Shown piece after piece: positions 16,981 through 25,569 of a stretch of 50,985 nucleotides of DNA. The first letter of the stretch is position 1; the number at the start of each line of letters is the position of its first letter. The DNA is from JBAXPV01 sp037132075 (lineage in GTDB: Bacteria > Bacteroidota > Bacteroidia > Bacteroidales > CAIXZF01). The notes below the pieces were generated by a model. That model made no database searches and was not told the origin of the DNA. It saw only the letters and a program-made list of their open reading frames with translations. The stretch covers positions 1 to 50,985 of the forward strand of contig JBAXPV010000027.1 in NCBI GenBank assembly GCA_037132075.1. Reading direction: 5' to 3'. The position numbers and the translations under genes were made by a program.

Positions 16981-17826
16981 CTAATTGGTGGTAACAGAAT
17001 AAGCTTCCGTCCACCAGGTACCAATTGAAGCATAGCTAATATATCCAAATCCTGAGCTTGCCCATGTGGAACCCCAGGAGTTCATGAATTTAAAGGAACC
17101 TCCACCATAACTGTCATCATAACCAACCAGGTAATAACAATGACCACCAAGACTACCATTCCTGTTACCCAAAACTGAACCGTTGCCAAGATTGACGAAA
17201 GCATTGTCAACCGGACCTGCAACAATTACCGGTTTGTTCGCAGCTAAGAGCGTTTTAATTGAGGTGACATTGATGGCAACTGTCCCATATGATGTGATTT
17301 TATAATTGGCAGCATCTGCCTTTTGTGCATTGTTTGGCTTGGTATTACAATTCAAATCAGTATAAGGCATCAAAGACCAACGACAGACGCCTTGTTTTTT
17401 CAGCAGGTCTAATCCTTTATAAACGTATGCACCTGAAGAACAGCTTCCGACTTTAATCTGATTGTACACATATTCTGGGCTAAAAATGTCGGTGCTGTAA
17501 GAAAAGGTAGAGAGGCTGTTATTAATAGCCCAATCAGCACTCCTGGCGGCATAGGTGGTTCCAAAGGCAACACAAGAACCTTCACCACCCTGGTTTCCAA
17601 CAGGAGGTATTGGAGAAACGACAGCAGCAGTGGCTAATATTTTCGTAACCGCAGGCATTTTAAATTTTGGTAGTGCCTGGTATTCAGTAGGCGTTAATAG
17701 TTCACAACCGAGGTTGTATTCAGGTTTAGCCTGGGGCCCTGATGATGTCTTCTCTTGTTTGCTGCATGATTGAAGCGACAACCAAAATAGCGCTAATGCA
17801 GTGAATGATACAATTATTTTTTTCAT
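16981..17826 (-). CDS. Papain-like (C1 family) cysteine protease lipoprotein
   Basis: 281 residues. The N-terminus is a lipoprotein signal (MKKIIVSFTALALFWLSLQSC, lipid Cys21). The papain catalytic set is complete: Gln79 (VGNQGGEGSC), Cys85, His229 (LGGHCYYLVGYDD) and Asn249 in NSWG. There is almost no propeptide, only about 50 residues before the catalytic domain. It is likely tethered to the outer membrane, either periplasmic or surface-facing; the substrate is unknown. It is monocistronic, with a -7 element upstream and a strong terminator downstream. Confidence 0.92.
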   Translation of the reverse strand: MKKIIVSFTALALFWLSLQSCSKQEKTSSGPQAKPEYNLGCELLTPTEYQALPKFKMPAVTKILATAAVVSPIPPVGNQGGEGSCVAFGTTYAARSADWAINNSLSTFSYSTDIFSPEYVYNQIKVGSCSSGAYVYKGLDLLKKQGVCRWSLMPYTDLNCNTKPNNAQKADAANYKITSYGTVAINVTSIKTLLAANKPVIVAGPVDNAFVNLGNGSVLGNRNGSLGGHCYYLVGYDDSYGGGSFKFMNSWGSTWASSGFGYISYASIGTWWTEAYSVTTN

Positions 17827-17870
17827 TGGAGGGATGGGGGGTTAGGTAAATAAATGTTTCAATAATTATA

Positions 17871-17878
17871 CAAAGTTA
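17871..17878 (-). promoter_or_regulatory. -7 element for the C1 peptidase gene
   Basis: TAACTTTG on the minus strand fits TAnnTTTG and lies 44 bases before the start codon. No TTG at the standard spacing was found. Confidence 0.45.
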
Positions 17879-18002
17879 ACAGCAAAAACTCAAAAATGTT
17901 CCTTCAGTGATTAATTAGTTTTCTTTATTAGATCGAATGCCCTTGAAAAAACTGAAAGAAAAATAAATATTTGTCTAATAATCAAACTATTGAATATTTT
18001 AC

Positions 18003-18010
18003 TACCTTTG
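18003..18010 (+). promoter_or_regulatory. -7 element and 5' leader of the DEAD-box helicase gene
   Basis: TACCTTTG fits TAnnTTTG and is followed by GCAG, common around start sites in this phylum. It implies a ~90-base leader. The leader contains a short hairpin (ACCAGG at 18073-18078 with CCTGGT at 18089-18094) ending 11 bases before the start codon, which could affect ribosome access; cold-shock helicase genes often have regulated leaders, but that is inference here. Confidence 0.5.
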
Positions 18011-18105
18011 CAGCTTCAAAAATGTGCACAAGGTTTTGCGTTCAGTAACCAATAGGGGATTACTCACCCGGGACCAGGGGCACTACAACCTGGTAAAATT
18101 AAATT

Positions 18106-19830
18106 ATGATTTCATTTGAAGAAATGGGCTTAAGGCCCGAACTGATCCGTGCTGTTCAAAAGCTTGGATTTGAAACACCTATGCCTGTTCAGGCCGAGGT
18201 AATCCCTGCGATGCTGGCTGATGCCACGGATATCGTTGCGCTCGCCCAGACCGGAACCGGAAAAACTGCAGCCTTTGGATTGCCATTGCTGCAAGCCCTT
18301 GATGAAGGGACAAAAACACCACAAGGTATTATCCTTTGCCCGACCCGCGAGCTCTGCATGCAGGTTGCCAACGACATCCGCGACTATGCACAGTTTATGC
18401 ATTGGGTGTCAGTTGTTTCCGTTTATGGAGGCGCGAGCATCGACAATCAAATTCACGACCTTAAAAAAGGAGCACAGATCATCGTCGCCACCCCAGGTCG
18501 TATGAACGACATTATACGTCGTAAAAAGGTCAACCTTAGCGAAATTCACTCTCTTGTCCTCGACGAAGCCGATGAGATGCTCAACATGGGATTCCAGGAA
18601 GAACTGGATACAATCCTAGAAAATCTTCCTGAAGAACGCAGAACGCTTTTGTTCTCGGCAACCATGCCAAGAGAAGTTTCTAATATCGCCAAGAAATATC
18701 TCAAAAATGCCCGTGAAATCAGTATCGGCGTCAAGAATTCCGGTGCTGAAAATGTCAAGCATTACTTTTACACCGTTAAAGCCCATGACCGTTACCTGGC
18801 TTTGAAGCGTATCGTAGATTATTACCCCAAAATTTATGGGATTGTCTTCTGTCGTACCCGCGAGGAAACCCGCGACGTAGCTGCAAAATTGATGAAAGAC
18901 GGTTACAGTGCCGATGCCTTGCATGGTGACTTAAGCCAATCGCAGCGTGACTATGCAATGCAGAAATTCCGCGATGGTGCCCTTCAGATCCTGGTTGCTA
19001 CTGACGTGGCAGCCCGTGGACTTGATGTTGACAGCCTCACTCACGTTATTAACTATAACCTTCCTGACGAACTTGAAAGCTACGTGCACCGCAGCGGCAG
19101 AACTGGCAGAGCAGGAAAAAGTGGTATTTCTATCAGCCTGGTGAGCTCAAGAGATAAAAGCAAAATCTCTGTCCTCGAGAAGAATATCAAGAAAAAATTT
19201 GAATCACGTCCGATTCCTGATGGAAGAGAATGTTGTGAAAAACAGCTCTTTAATATGGTAGAAACCATGGAGAAAGTAGTTGTAAATGATGAAGAAATCG
19301 ACGACTTCCTTCCTGTGATCTATAAAAAACTCGAATGGATGAGCCGTGAAGAACTCATCAAACGTTTCGTTTCAACTGAGTTTAACCGATTCCTGGAATA
19401 TTACAAAGATGCACCAGACCTTAATGTTCGTGAACAGGAATTCCGTTCCGACAGAAGAGGTGAACGTGGCGAAAGAGGAGAGAGAGGCGAACGTCGCGAA
19501 GGCGGTGAACGCAGCGAAAGAGGTGGAGAAAGACGGAGATTTGACGATGAAGGACTTGTTCCTTTCCGTATCAATCTTGGATTTCGCGATGGCCTCAGCC
19601 CGACAGATCTCTTACGACTTATTAAAGATTATACCCCAAAAACCAAGGTAAAAGTCGGCAAGGTGACAATCATGAAAAATGATACCATCTTCGAAGCTGA
19701 CGGCGCCTGTGCCGATATGCTGATGGATGCTTTCCGCGATGCTTTTATCGAAGATCGTAAAATCAGTCTTCGTAAAACCACAAGTCGTCCACCAGAAAGG
19801 ACGTTTGAGGGGAAGAGAAGGTTTAGGTAG
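18106..19830 (+). CDS. DEAD-box ATP-dependent RNA helicase (DeaD/CsdA-like)
   Basis: 574 residues. Q motif (GFETPMPVQ), motif I AQTGTGKT (48-54), PTREL, TPGR, DEAD (~153-156), SAT, and the second RecA domain ending HRSGRTGRAG (~327). Residues ~447-480 are a low-complexity RGE/RGGER tract, then a DbpA-type RNA-binding domain (~485-560; RINLGFRDGLSPTDLLRLI) and a short basic tail. The layout matches DeaD/CsdA, which act in ribosome assembly and RNA decay in the cold. The RGE tract is a direct repeat of short GGTGAACGT-like units, prone to length change. Monocistronic. Confidence 0.93.
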   Translation: MISFEEMGLRPELIRAVQKLGFETPMPVQAEVIPAMLADATDIVALAQTGTGKTAAFGLPLLQALDEGTKTPQGIILCPTRELCMQVANDIRDYAQFMHWVSVVSVYGGASIDNQIHDLKKGAQIIVATPGRMNDIIRRKKVNLSEIHSLVLDEADEMLNMGFQEELDTILENLPEERRTLLFSATMPREVSNIAKKYLKNAREISIGVKNSGAENVKHYFYTVKAHDRYLALKRIVDYYPKIYGIVFCRTREETRDVAAKLMKDGYSADALHGDLSQSQRDYAMQKFRDGALQILVATDVAARGLDVDSLTHVINYNLPDELESYVHRSGRTGRAGKSGISISLVSSRDKSKISVLEKNIKKKFESRPIPDGRECCEKQLFNMVETMEKVVVNDEEIDDFLPVIYKKLEWMSREELIKRFVSTEFNRFLEYYKDAPDLNVREQEFRSDRRGERGERGERGERREGGERSERGGERRRFDDEGLVPFRINLGFRDGLSPTDLLRLIKDYTPKTKVKVGKVTIMKNDTIFEADGACADMLMDAFRDAFIEDRKISLRKTTSRPPERTFEGKRRFR

Positions 19831-19852
19831 AAGCGTTTTTATATACCGATGA

Positions 19853-19884
19853 ACCGGTATATCGGTATACCGGTATATCGGTAC
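19853..19884. repeat. Two 16-bp tandem units ACCGGTATATCGGTA(T/C)
   Basis: Copies at 19853-19868 and 19869-19884 differ only in the last base, and the flanks (ATACCGATGAACCGG) are degenerate further units. The unit resembles the repeat at 5327-5366. It fills the convergent gap between the helicase gene and the small membrane protein gene. Confidence 0.7.
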
Positions 19885-19886
19885 AT

Positions 19887-20180
19887 TTAATCAAAGCCTT
19901 TTAGAATTTTGTAATTTTTCTCCTTGGTATTAAAGGAAGAATTGCCAAAAAGCATCCCGATTAAGATGTAAATGCCGATATAGATCAACAACCTCCAGGG
20001 ATTAAATAATGAAAACTGGAAATTGATTTCAGTCCACAGATAGGTCACGGTCCCCAGGGGTAATCCAACCATTAAGCCACCACGGGTAAGGATATAGCGC
20101 CACCTGTGATCACGATGCTTTTCCCATTGTTGTAGGAATCTCTGCTGACGCGGTGTATAATCCTCAAATTCTTCTTGCAT
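19887..20180 (-). CDS. Small two-pass membrane protein of unknown function
   Basis: 97 residues. A charged N-terminal stretch (MQEEFEDYTPRQQRFLQQWEKHR) precedes two hydrophobic segments (~33-48, GGLMVGLPLGTVTYLW; ~62-78, LLIYIGIYILIGMLFG) and a basic C-terminal tail, so both ends are probably cytoplasmic. No recognised domain. It lies 14 bases after the SGNH hydrolase gene on the same strand and may be co-transcribed with it. Confidence 0.65.
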   Translation of the reverse strand: MQEEFEDYTPRQQRFLQQWEKHRDHRWRYILTRGGLMVGLPLGTVTYLWTEINFQFSLFNPWRLLIYIGIYILIGMLFGNSSFNTKEKNYKILKGFD

Positions 20181-20194
20181 ATTTACAATTTGGG

Positions 20195-21478
20195 TTATCT
20201 GACAATGATTAGTTTTCTATAAAGGATCTGTTTTTCATCAGTAATAAAACAAATGATATATGCTCCTGCAGGCCATGATGAGCAATTTATCTTAGTTGAA
20301 GAGGAGGGTAGATGTTCTTCAAAAACTGATTGTCCTATAGAATTCATTAGCCTGATTCTTGTGTTATTCGATGGTGCAAAAATATTGAGTACGTCATTTG
20401 CCGGGTTAGGAAAAATCCTGGAAACTACATCCTTTTGCGTGAGTTCATTAACGCTATTGATGTTTGACAAATTAGAGGTCAATGTTCTGAAAGTGCATCC
20501 ATTGTTGTCTTTAGTAATCGCATAATAAGGTCCGTCCACCGGGATAAACAACGAATTCCCTATATATACCAGGGTGTCATTTCGATACCAATAGCATGTA
20601 TCAAAACTTCCCCATACGAAAGCGACAGCATCAATCTGACTAATCTCTGGTGTTATTTGCTTCAAACCTGTAACATAAATAGAATCAATGGTGGTTTGCC
20701 AGGCGGTCGTTTTCAGAATACTGTCTTCCATTGCTGAGATACCGGGATTGAAACTACTAAGAATCGGAGATTGCTTAAATACAGTGGCGTATACTACACA
20801 AGCGTTCAAATAAGAACCAGCCAATCCAGGATGGGTATCATCAACATCCCATAAATTGATACTGGTATTATTGGCAATGATCTTTTGCCAGGCGGGACCC
20901 AGCGGAGCGATTACCTGTCCCGCGGTATCCAGCAAAAACCTATAGTTATTATAAATCTTATCAATCAAACCGCTACCTGTATTTGCATAAGGCGGATAAC
21001 CCGCTTTTGGCCCAAAACCTGCGAACCAGAGCATATGGGCACAAGGATGATGAAAAAGGAGTGAGTCGCGAATCCGGATATGACCTTCAATAACCAGGCT
21101 TGATGCCGGGAATACCCCATAATCATGGACAAAACGTCCCTGGTTGTCCTGGAGTAGCAGATAATCCCAGTTGTTGCTGCGAATCATGCTAAAAACTTCA
21201 GGATTGTTCATATGAGCCATCGTGCCCTGGCTGGTGTCGCCAACCGAAACGCCGCCGGGAGTATGTTGGGCGATAACAACAGGGTATCCTGCGTTCTTCG
21301 CGAGACTGTCAAACAAGCCTGGCAAATCGAAATTATAAGTAAAACTGTTTCCTACAAACAGAATTTTGAGCGTGTCTTGAGCAGCATTTGATTGCGTACT
21401 ATACAATAGCATCATAATAATAATCAGTACATTATACCTGATTAATTGATGTAAATATTTAAATAGAAACACAATCAT
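20195..21478 (-). CDS. Secreted SGNH/GDSL-type hydrolase-like protein with T9SS sorting domain
   Basis: 427 residues. After an N-terminal hydrophobic signal (cleavage near STQSNAAQ; an internal Met at 22 or 23 could be the true start), the SGNH fold shows block I LFVGNSFTYNF (Ser45) and block V DVDDTHPG (Asp213, His216). The central region has LLLQDNQG and WFAGFGPKAGY. Residues ~345-427 are a type A T9SS sorting domain (IFPNPANDVLNI...PAGAYIICF). Members of the fold are esterases or carbohydrate deacetylases; substrate unknown. It is exported by T9SS. Confidence 0.85.
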   Translation of the reverse strand: MIVFLFKYLHQLIRYNVLIIIMMLLYSTQSNAAQDTLKILFVGNSFTYNFDLPGLFDSLAKNAGYPVVIAQHTPGGVSVGDTSQGTMAHMNNPEVFSMIRSNNWDYLLLQDNQGRFVHDYGVFPASSLVIEGHIRIRDSLLFHHPCAHMLWFAGFGPKAGYPPYANTGSGLIDKIYNNYRFLLDTAGQVIAPLGPAWQKIIANNTSINLWDVDDTHPGLAGSYLNACVVYATVFKQSPILSSFNPGISAMEDSILKTTAWQTTIDSIYVTGLKQITPEISQIDAVAFVWGSFDTCYWYRNDTLVYIGNSLFIPVDGPYYAITKDNNGCTFRTLTSNLSNINSVNELTQKDVVSRIFPNPANDVLNIFAPSNNTRIRLMNSIGQSVFEEHLPSSSTKINCSSWPAGAYIICFITDEKQILYRKLIIVR

Positions 21479-21483
21479 TATCC

Positions 21484-21747
21484 TTAAGATTTCCAGCGCT
21501 CCAATCGGGGAATTGTAGTTGTAAAAAATCCAGCCAAAAAGCCTGGCATGCCAAACTCTTTCAATTTCGCTTTCACGAAAACCTGCATTTCTTTAGCAGT
21601 AATATCGGGTTGCGTAAAAGCACCATTTGCATAACAATGGCTGCAAAATTTGCTCGATTTTGACCCATCAGCATGAGTTCCGCCTCCATTTTCGTCACGT
21701 TTCATGGGCATGCCACAGCTTTGACAGTTTTTATGTATCTTTTCCAT
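21484..21747 (-). CDS. Putative zinc-ribbon protein
   Basis: 87 residues with a four-cysteine zinc-binding pattern: CQSCGMPM (Cys8, Cys11) and FCSHCYANG (Cys35, Cys38), plus GGGTHADGS between them. It matches the short putative zinc-ribbon family (PF12674-like) with a helical C-terminus. A TAACTTTG element (plus 21752-21759) lies only five bases before the ATG, so the message may be almost leaderless. The gene ends five bases before the SGNH hydrolase start and is divergent from the propeller-redox operon. Confidence 0.85.
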   Translation of the reverse strand: MEKIHKNCQSCGMPMKRDENGGGTHADGSKSSKFCSHCYANGAFTQPDITAKEMQVFVKAKLKEFGMPGFLAGFFTTTIPRLERWKS

Positions 21748-21779
21748 AGAGCAAAGTTAAGATAATATAGAAAACTGGC

Positions 21780-21808
21780 TTGAGATTGCGTTTTTAGTTT
21801 TAATTTTA
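21780..21808 (+). promoter_or_regulatory. Weak candidate promoter of the 14-gene propeller-redox operon
   Basis: TTG at 21780-21782 and TAATTTTA at 21801-21808 are separated by 18 bases. The -7 half departs from TAnnTTTG in its last base. It is the best match in the 85-base divergent gap; a specialised sigma factor or activator may be used instead. Confidence 0.25.
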
Positions 21809-21832
21809 TGTACATTTTAATATCATTATCTC

Positions 21833-23050
21833 ATGAAGCACTTGTATGCCCTTTTATTAAGCTTTTTCTTACTGATTTCAATCTCTTTTGCCCAGGACGC
21901 TCAGCAATGGCGCGGGAAAAATCGTGATGGAATTTATGACGGGACCAATCTCCTTGCTGTTTGGCCAGCCGATGGTCCGAAACTAAAATGGCACTATGAC
22001 AGCCTGGGTGAAGGATTTGGCTCTGCTTGTGTTACTAAAGACCGGATTTTCCTGGCAGGAGCGAAAAATGGAATTGGTAAGATTTTCGCACTCACCTATG
22101 ATGGAGTCCTTGTCTGGAGCACTGAATACGGAGAAGAGTGGACAGAAAGTTTTCCGGGTACTCGTAGTACACCCTTATATAATAATGAGAGAATCTACTT
22201 ATTGAGTGGATTTGGGAAGCTCGTTTGCCTGAATGCAATTGATGGCAAATTAATATGGGCTGTCGATGTCATGAAAGACTATAGTGGTCGTAATATTAAA
22301 TGGGGATTCACAGAGAACCTGCTGATTGACGGAGATAAATTATTTTGTACCGTTGGCGGTATAAAAGACAACATTATAGCCCTGGATAAAAACACAGGGA
22401 AACTAATTTGGAGCAATCCAGGCAATGGTGACCTGAGCGCTTATTGTTCACCAGCCCTTATTCAATTTCCTGACCGAAAGATTGTTGTAACCATGACCGA
22501 AAAATCGATCCTGGGTTTTGACGCAGAATCAGGCAAGAAATTATGGAGTCATGAACAAATTAACAAATGGTCGGTACACGCCAACACCCCCATATTTCAG
22601 AATGGATTCCTTTATTGCATGTCAGGATACGGCTGCGGTGGCGTCATGCTTAAGCTCTCGGCTGATGGCTTGAATATAGAAAAGGTATGGAAAAACGATT
22701 CACTTGATAGCAAAATGGGAGGCGCTGTTGTTGTCAATGACCGGATATACGGGTTTGGAGATAAGACAAAAGGGGTTTACTGTATCGACTTGAAAACCGG
22801 GAAAGTTATTGCCTATGAGAAGCAAAACAACAAATTAGGAACGATTATATCGGCAGCCGGACTGATATATACGTATGATGAAAGTGGAGAAGTTGCTTTG
22901 TTGGAACCGATTGCCGACGGATTTAAAAAGATAAGTTCTTTTAAAGCTCCTTTTGGGACTTCGCAGCATTGGGCGCATCCTGTCATCGACAGAGGAACAC
23001 TCTACATTCGTCATGGGAGCTCGATCATGGTATATGATATCAGAAAATAA
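21833..23050 (+). CDS. PQQ-like beta-propeller protein 1 (periplasmic)
   Basis: 405 residues with signal peptide (MKHLYALLLSFFLLISISFAQ), then a WRG motif (26-28, QQWRGKNRDGIYDG) that opens every propeller in this operon, and roughly seven to eight blades of the PQQ/BamB type with GKLIW, GKKLW docking tryptophans (e.g. CLNAIDGKLIWAVDV). Length fits a BamB-like propeller rather than a ~600-residue PQQ alcohol dehydrogenase, and no PQQ-dehydrogenase Cys-Cys or CXXCH is seen, so cofactor binding is doubtful. It ends DIRK like the next two paralogues. Likely a scaffold or binding protein. Confidence 0.88.
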   Translation: MKHLYALLLSFFLLISISFAQDAQQWRGKNRDGIYDGTNLLAVWPADGPKLKWHYDSLGEGFGSACVTKDRIFLAGAKNGIGKIFALTYDGVLVWSTEYGEEWTESFPGTRSTPLYNNERIYLLSGFGKLVCLNAIDGKLIWAVDVMKDYSGRNIKWGFTENLLIDGDKLFCTVGGIKDNIIALDKNTGKLIWSNPGNGDLSAYCSPALIQFPDRKIVVTMTEKSILGFDAESGKKLWSHEQINKWSVHANTPIFQNGFLYCMSGYGCGGVMLKLSADGLNIEKVWKNDSLDSKMGGAVVVNDRIYGFGDKTKGVYCIDLKTGKVIAYEKQNNKLGTIISAAGLIYTYDESGEVALLEPIADGFKKISSFKAPFGTSQHWAHPVIDRGTLYIRHGSSIMVYDIRK

Positions 23051-23081
23051 TTAGAATAGTATAAACAATAGTATTTGACCA

Positions 23082-24323
23082 ATGATTCGAAAAGGATTTT
23101 TTCTGCTTTTGTTGTTGTCTGCAACATTATACTTACACGCCCAGGTCATTGCACAATTCAGGGGACCAGCCAGAGATGGTATTTTTCCTGAAAAAGACCT
23201 TTTATCTACCTGGCCAGCAACTGGACCTGCATTATTATGGAGCAATATGGATGTCGGCAATGGTTATGGACCTCCTGCGATCACTGAGGACAGGGTTTAC
23301 ATTATGGGAGAAATAGACAGTACAGGCTATTTGTTTGCTTTCGATTTGAAAGGAAACCTGGTGTGGAAATCTGATTACGGAAAAGAATGGACCATCAATT
23401 ACCAGGGGTCACGGTCTACGCCAACTGTCACAAATGATTTGATTTATGTCTGTTCCGGCTTTGGAAATATCTATTGTTTTGAGGCAAAAAACGGCCAAAA
23501 GCAATGGTCTGTCGACATGCGAAAAGACCTTCATGGCCGCTTTACCATGTTCGGCCATGCAGAATCACCGCTCATTGAAGGAGACCAGATATTTCTGACC
23601 CCCGGAGGCAAGGATACGAATGTTGTTGCTTTGAACAGGTTCAGTGGCAAGATAAATTGGGTTTGTAAAGGAATGGGAGACATCCCTGGTTACAATTCTC
23701 CTATTTTAATCAAACTACCTGCTATCAGCATCATCGTCACCTTCACTGCTTATCATATGCTGGGGATCGATGCGTCCACGGGTTCCTTGCTTTGGTCTCA
23801 CGAGCAGACCAATACACCCTTGGCCGACAGGAAACCAGGAATGGGTGATACGCACAGTAATTCAGCTTATTATGAAAATGGCTACCTATATTATGTCGCA
23901 GGAGATGGCAATTGTGGCATCAAATTGAAACTTTCAGAAGATGGAAAACAGATCAGCCAGGTATGGCAGAACCCTGCAGTTGACAGCTATATGGGTGGAC
24001 TTATTAAAATAGGTGACAGAATCTATTCTGGGAGCGAATCAAAAAGAGTATTTCTAAGTGTTGACGCTAACAATGGTCAGATTCTTGATTCTCTGAAGAT
24101 TGGAAATGGTTCAATTGCGCTTGCTGATCATATGCTGTATTATTATAACCAGCGGGGAATCATGAACCTGGTGAATCATGAATCCGGAAAAATAGCGCTC
24201 ATAAGTTCCTTTAAAATTACAGCCGGCACTAAAGAACATTTTTCGCACCCGGTGATAAAAGAAGGGGTGTTGTACCTCCGTCATGGGAAAGCTTTGCTTG
24301 CCTATGATATTCGAAAAAAATAA
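23082..24323 (+). CDS. PQQ-like beta-propeller protein 2 (periplasmic)
   Basis: 413 residues; signal peptide MIRKGFFLLLLLSATLYLHAQ, then QFRGPARDGIFPE and a PQQ-like propeller. It is clearly a paralogue of its neighbours: GSRSTPTV..DLIYVCSGFG, WSVDMRKDLHGR and the C-terminal HPVIKEGVLYLRHGKALLAYDIRKK all recur. It differs by an insertion of about ten residues (EQTNTPLADRKPGMGDTHSN) near the middle. No heme or Fe-S motif. The 31-base gap to propeller 1 has no regulatory signal. Confidence 0.88.
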   Translation: MIRKGFFLLLLLSATLYLHAQVIAQFRGPARDGIFPEKDLLSTWPATGPALLWSNMDVGNGYGPPAITEDRVYIMGEIDSTGYLFAFDLKGNLVWKSDYGKEWTINYQGSRSTPTVTNDLIYVCSGFGNIYCFEAKNGQKQWSVDMRKDLHGRFTMFGHAESPLIEGDQIFLTPGGKDTNVVALNRFSGKINWVCKGMGDIPGYNSPILIKLPAISIIVTFTAYHMLGIDASTGSLLWSHEQTNTPLADRKPGMGDTHSNSAYYENGYLYYVAGDGNCGIKLKLSEDGKQISQVWQNPAVDSYMGGLIKIGDRIYSGSESKRVFLSVDANNGQILDSLKIGNGSIALADHMLYYYNQRGIMNLVNHESGKIALISSFKITAGTKEHFSHPVIKEGVLYLRHGKALLAYDIRKK

Positions 24324-24339
24324 ATAGTCAGAAATAACA

Positions 24340-25557
24340 ATGAAAATAGCGAAATCCATTCTACTACCCGGGCTAATTCTCCTTTCTCTAAGTCTTTTTT
24401 CGCAATCAGTCATACAGTTTCGCGGCCCCGCCCGTAATGGAATCTATGATGAGAAAATGTTACTGAAGTCATGGCCTGATGAGGGACCGCCTCTTCTGTG
24501 GAAAGCCGAAGGTATCGGGAATGGATACAGTTCACCGATCATCGCAGCAAACAGGATTTTTGTCACCGGCGAAATCGACAGCATCGGCTATCTTTTTGCT
24601 TATGACAAAGCAGGCTCTCTGATCTGGAAAAAAGAAACCGGACCTGATTGGATGGAAAATTTCACAGGATCCCGTTCAACACCCAGCCTTGTGGATAGCC
24701 TGCTATACCTGGAGACAAGCATGGGAAAATTCATCTGTGTTGAAGCAAATACAGGGAAAACCTTATGGTCAGTTGACATGATAAAAGATCTCCACGGAAT
24801 CAATATTCGTTTTGGATATTCTGAAGGACCTCTCATCAACGACAAACTGGTTTATAGTTGTCCGGGTGGTCCTGATACCAATATTGTTGCCCTTGACCGC
24901 ATTAACGGGAAGATTGCCTGGGTATCTAAAGCATTAGGAGACTCCACAGCATATACTTCCCCTGTGTTGATCAGTTTGCCTTCACGAAAAATTATCGTCA
25001 ATTATACGATCCACAATTTTATTGGAATTGATGCCTCAAGTGGAGAACTCCTGTGGCATAGGAAACTAAAAGGGAATGGTGACATCCAGGCCAATTCAGC
25101 ACTCTATGAAAATGGATTCCTTTATTATGGTACTGGAGGTGGCAATGGAGTAACAAAACTTGCATTATCAGATGATGGTCGGAATATTTCTGAAATATGG
25201 AACAACCCCAAAGTCTCCGACGTCCATGGTGGATTTGTGAAAGTTGGCGATTTTATCTATTCCTCTCAATACAAACCGCGTCGTTACTGTAGTGTGAACA
25301 CTGAAACCGGAGCGATTGCCGATTCTTTGAAATTTGACAAGGGTGCGATCATTTTTGCTGACGACATGCTCTATTGTTATACCGAAAAAGGCATGATTGG
25401 ATTGGTAAAACCAGACAATGGAAAAATGGAATTGATCAGTTCTTTTAAAATGCCGGTCGGAACGAAGGAATTTTTCACCATTCCTGTGATCTCAGAGGGT
25501 ATTCTCTATTTGCGCCATGGCAATTCAATGCTGGCGTATGACATCAGGAAAAAGTAA
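24340..25557 (+). CDS. PQQ-like beta-propeller protein 3 (periplasmic)
   Basis: 405 residues; signal peptide (MKIAKSILLPGLILLSLSLFSQ), then QFRGPARNGIYDEK and a PQQ-like propeller. It is most like propeller 2: WSVDMIKDLHGINIRFG against WSVDMRKDLHGRFTMFG, and GGPDTNIVALDRINGKIAW against GGKDTNVVALNRFSGKINW. The ending LYLRHGNSMLAYDIRKK is shared. Tandem duplication within the operon is the simplest explanation. Role unknown; a binding platform or partner of the redox proteins is possible. Confidence 0.88.
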   Translation: MKIAKSILLPGLILLSLSLFSQSVIQFRGPARNGIYDEKMLLKSWPDEGPPLLWKAEGIGNGYSSPIIAANRIFVTGEIDSIGYLFAYDKAGSLIWKKETGPDWMENFTGSRSTPSLVDSLLYLETSMGKFICVEANTGKTLWSVDMIKDLHGINIRFGYSEGPLINDKLVYSCPGGPDTNIVALDRINGKIAWVSKALGDSTAYTSPVLISLPSRKIIVNYTIHNFIGIDASSGELLWHRKLKGNGDIQANSALYENGFLYYGTGGGNGVTKLALSDDGRNISEIWNNPKVSDVHGGFVKVGDFIYSSQYKPRRYCSVNTETGAIADSLKFDKGAIIFADDMLYCYTEKGMIGLVKPDNGKMELISSFKMPVGTKEFFTIPVISEGILYLRHGNSMLAYDIRKK

Positions 25558-25569
25558 TCCTTCACATTC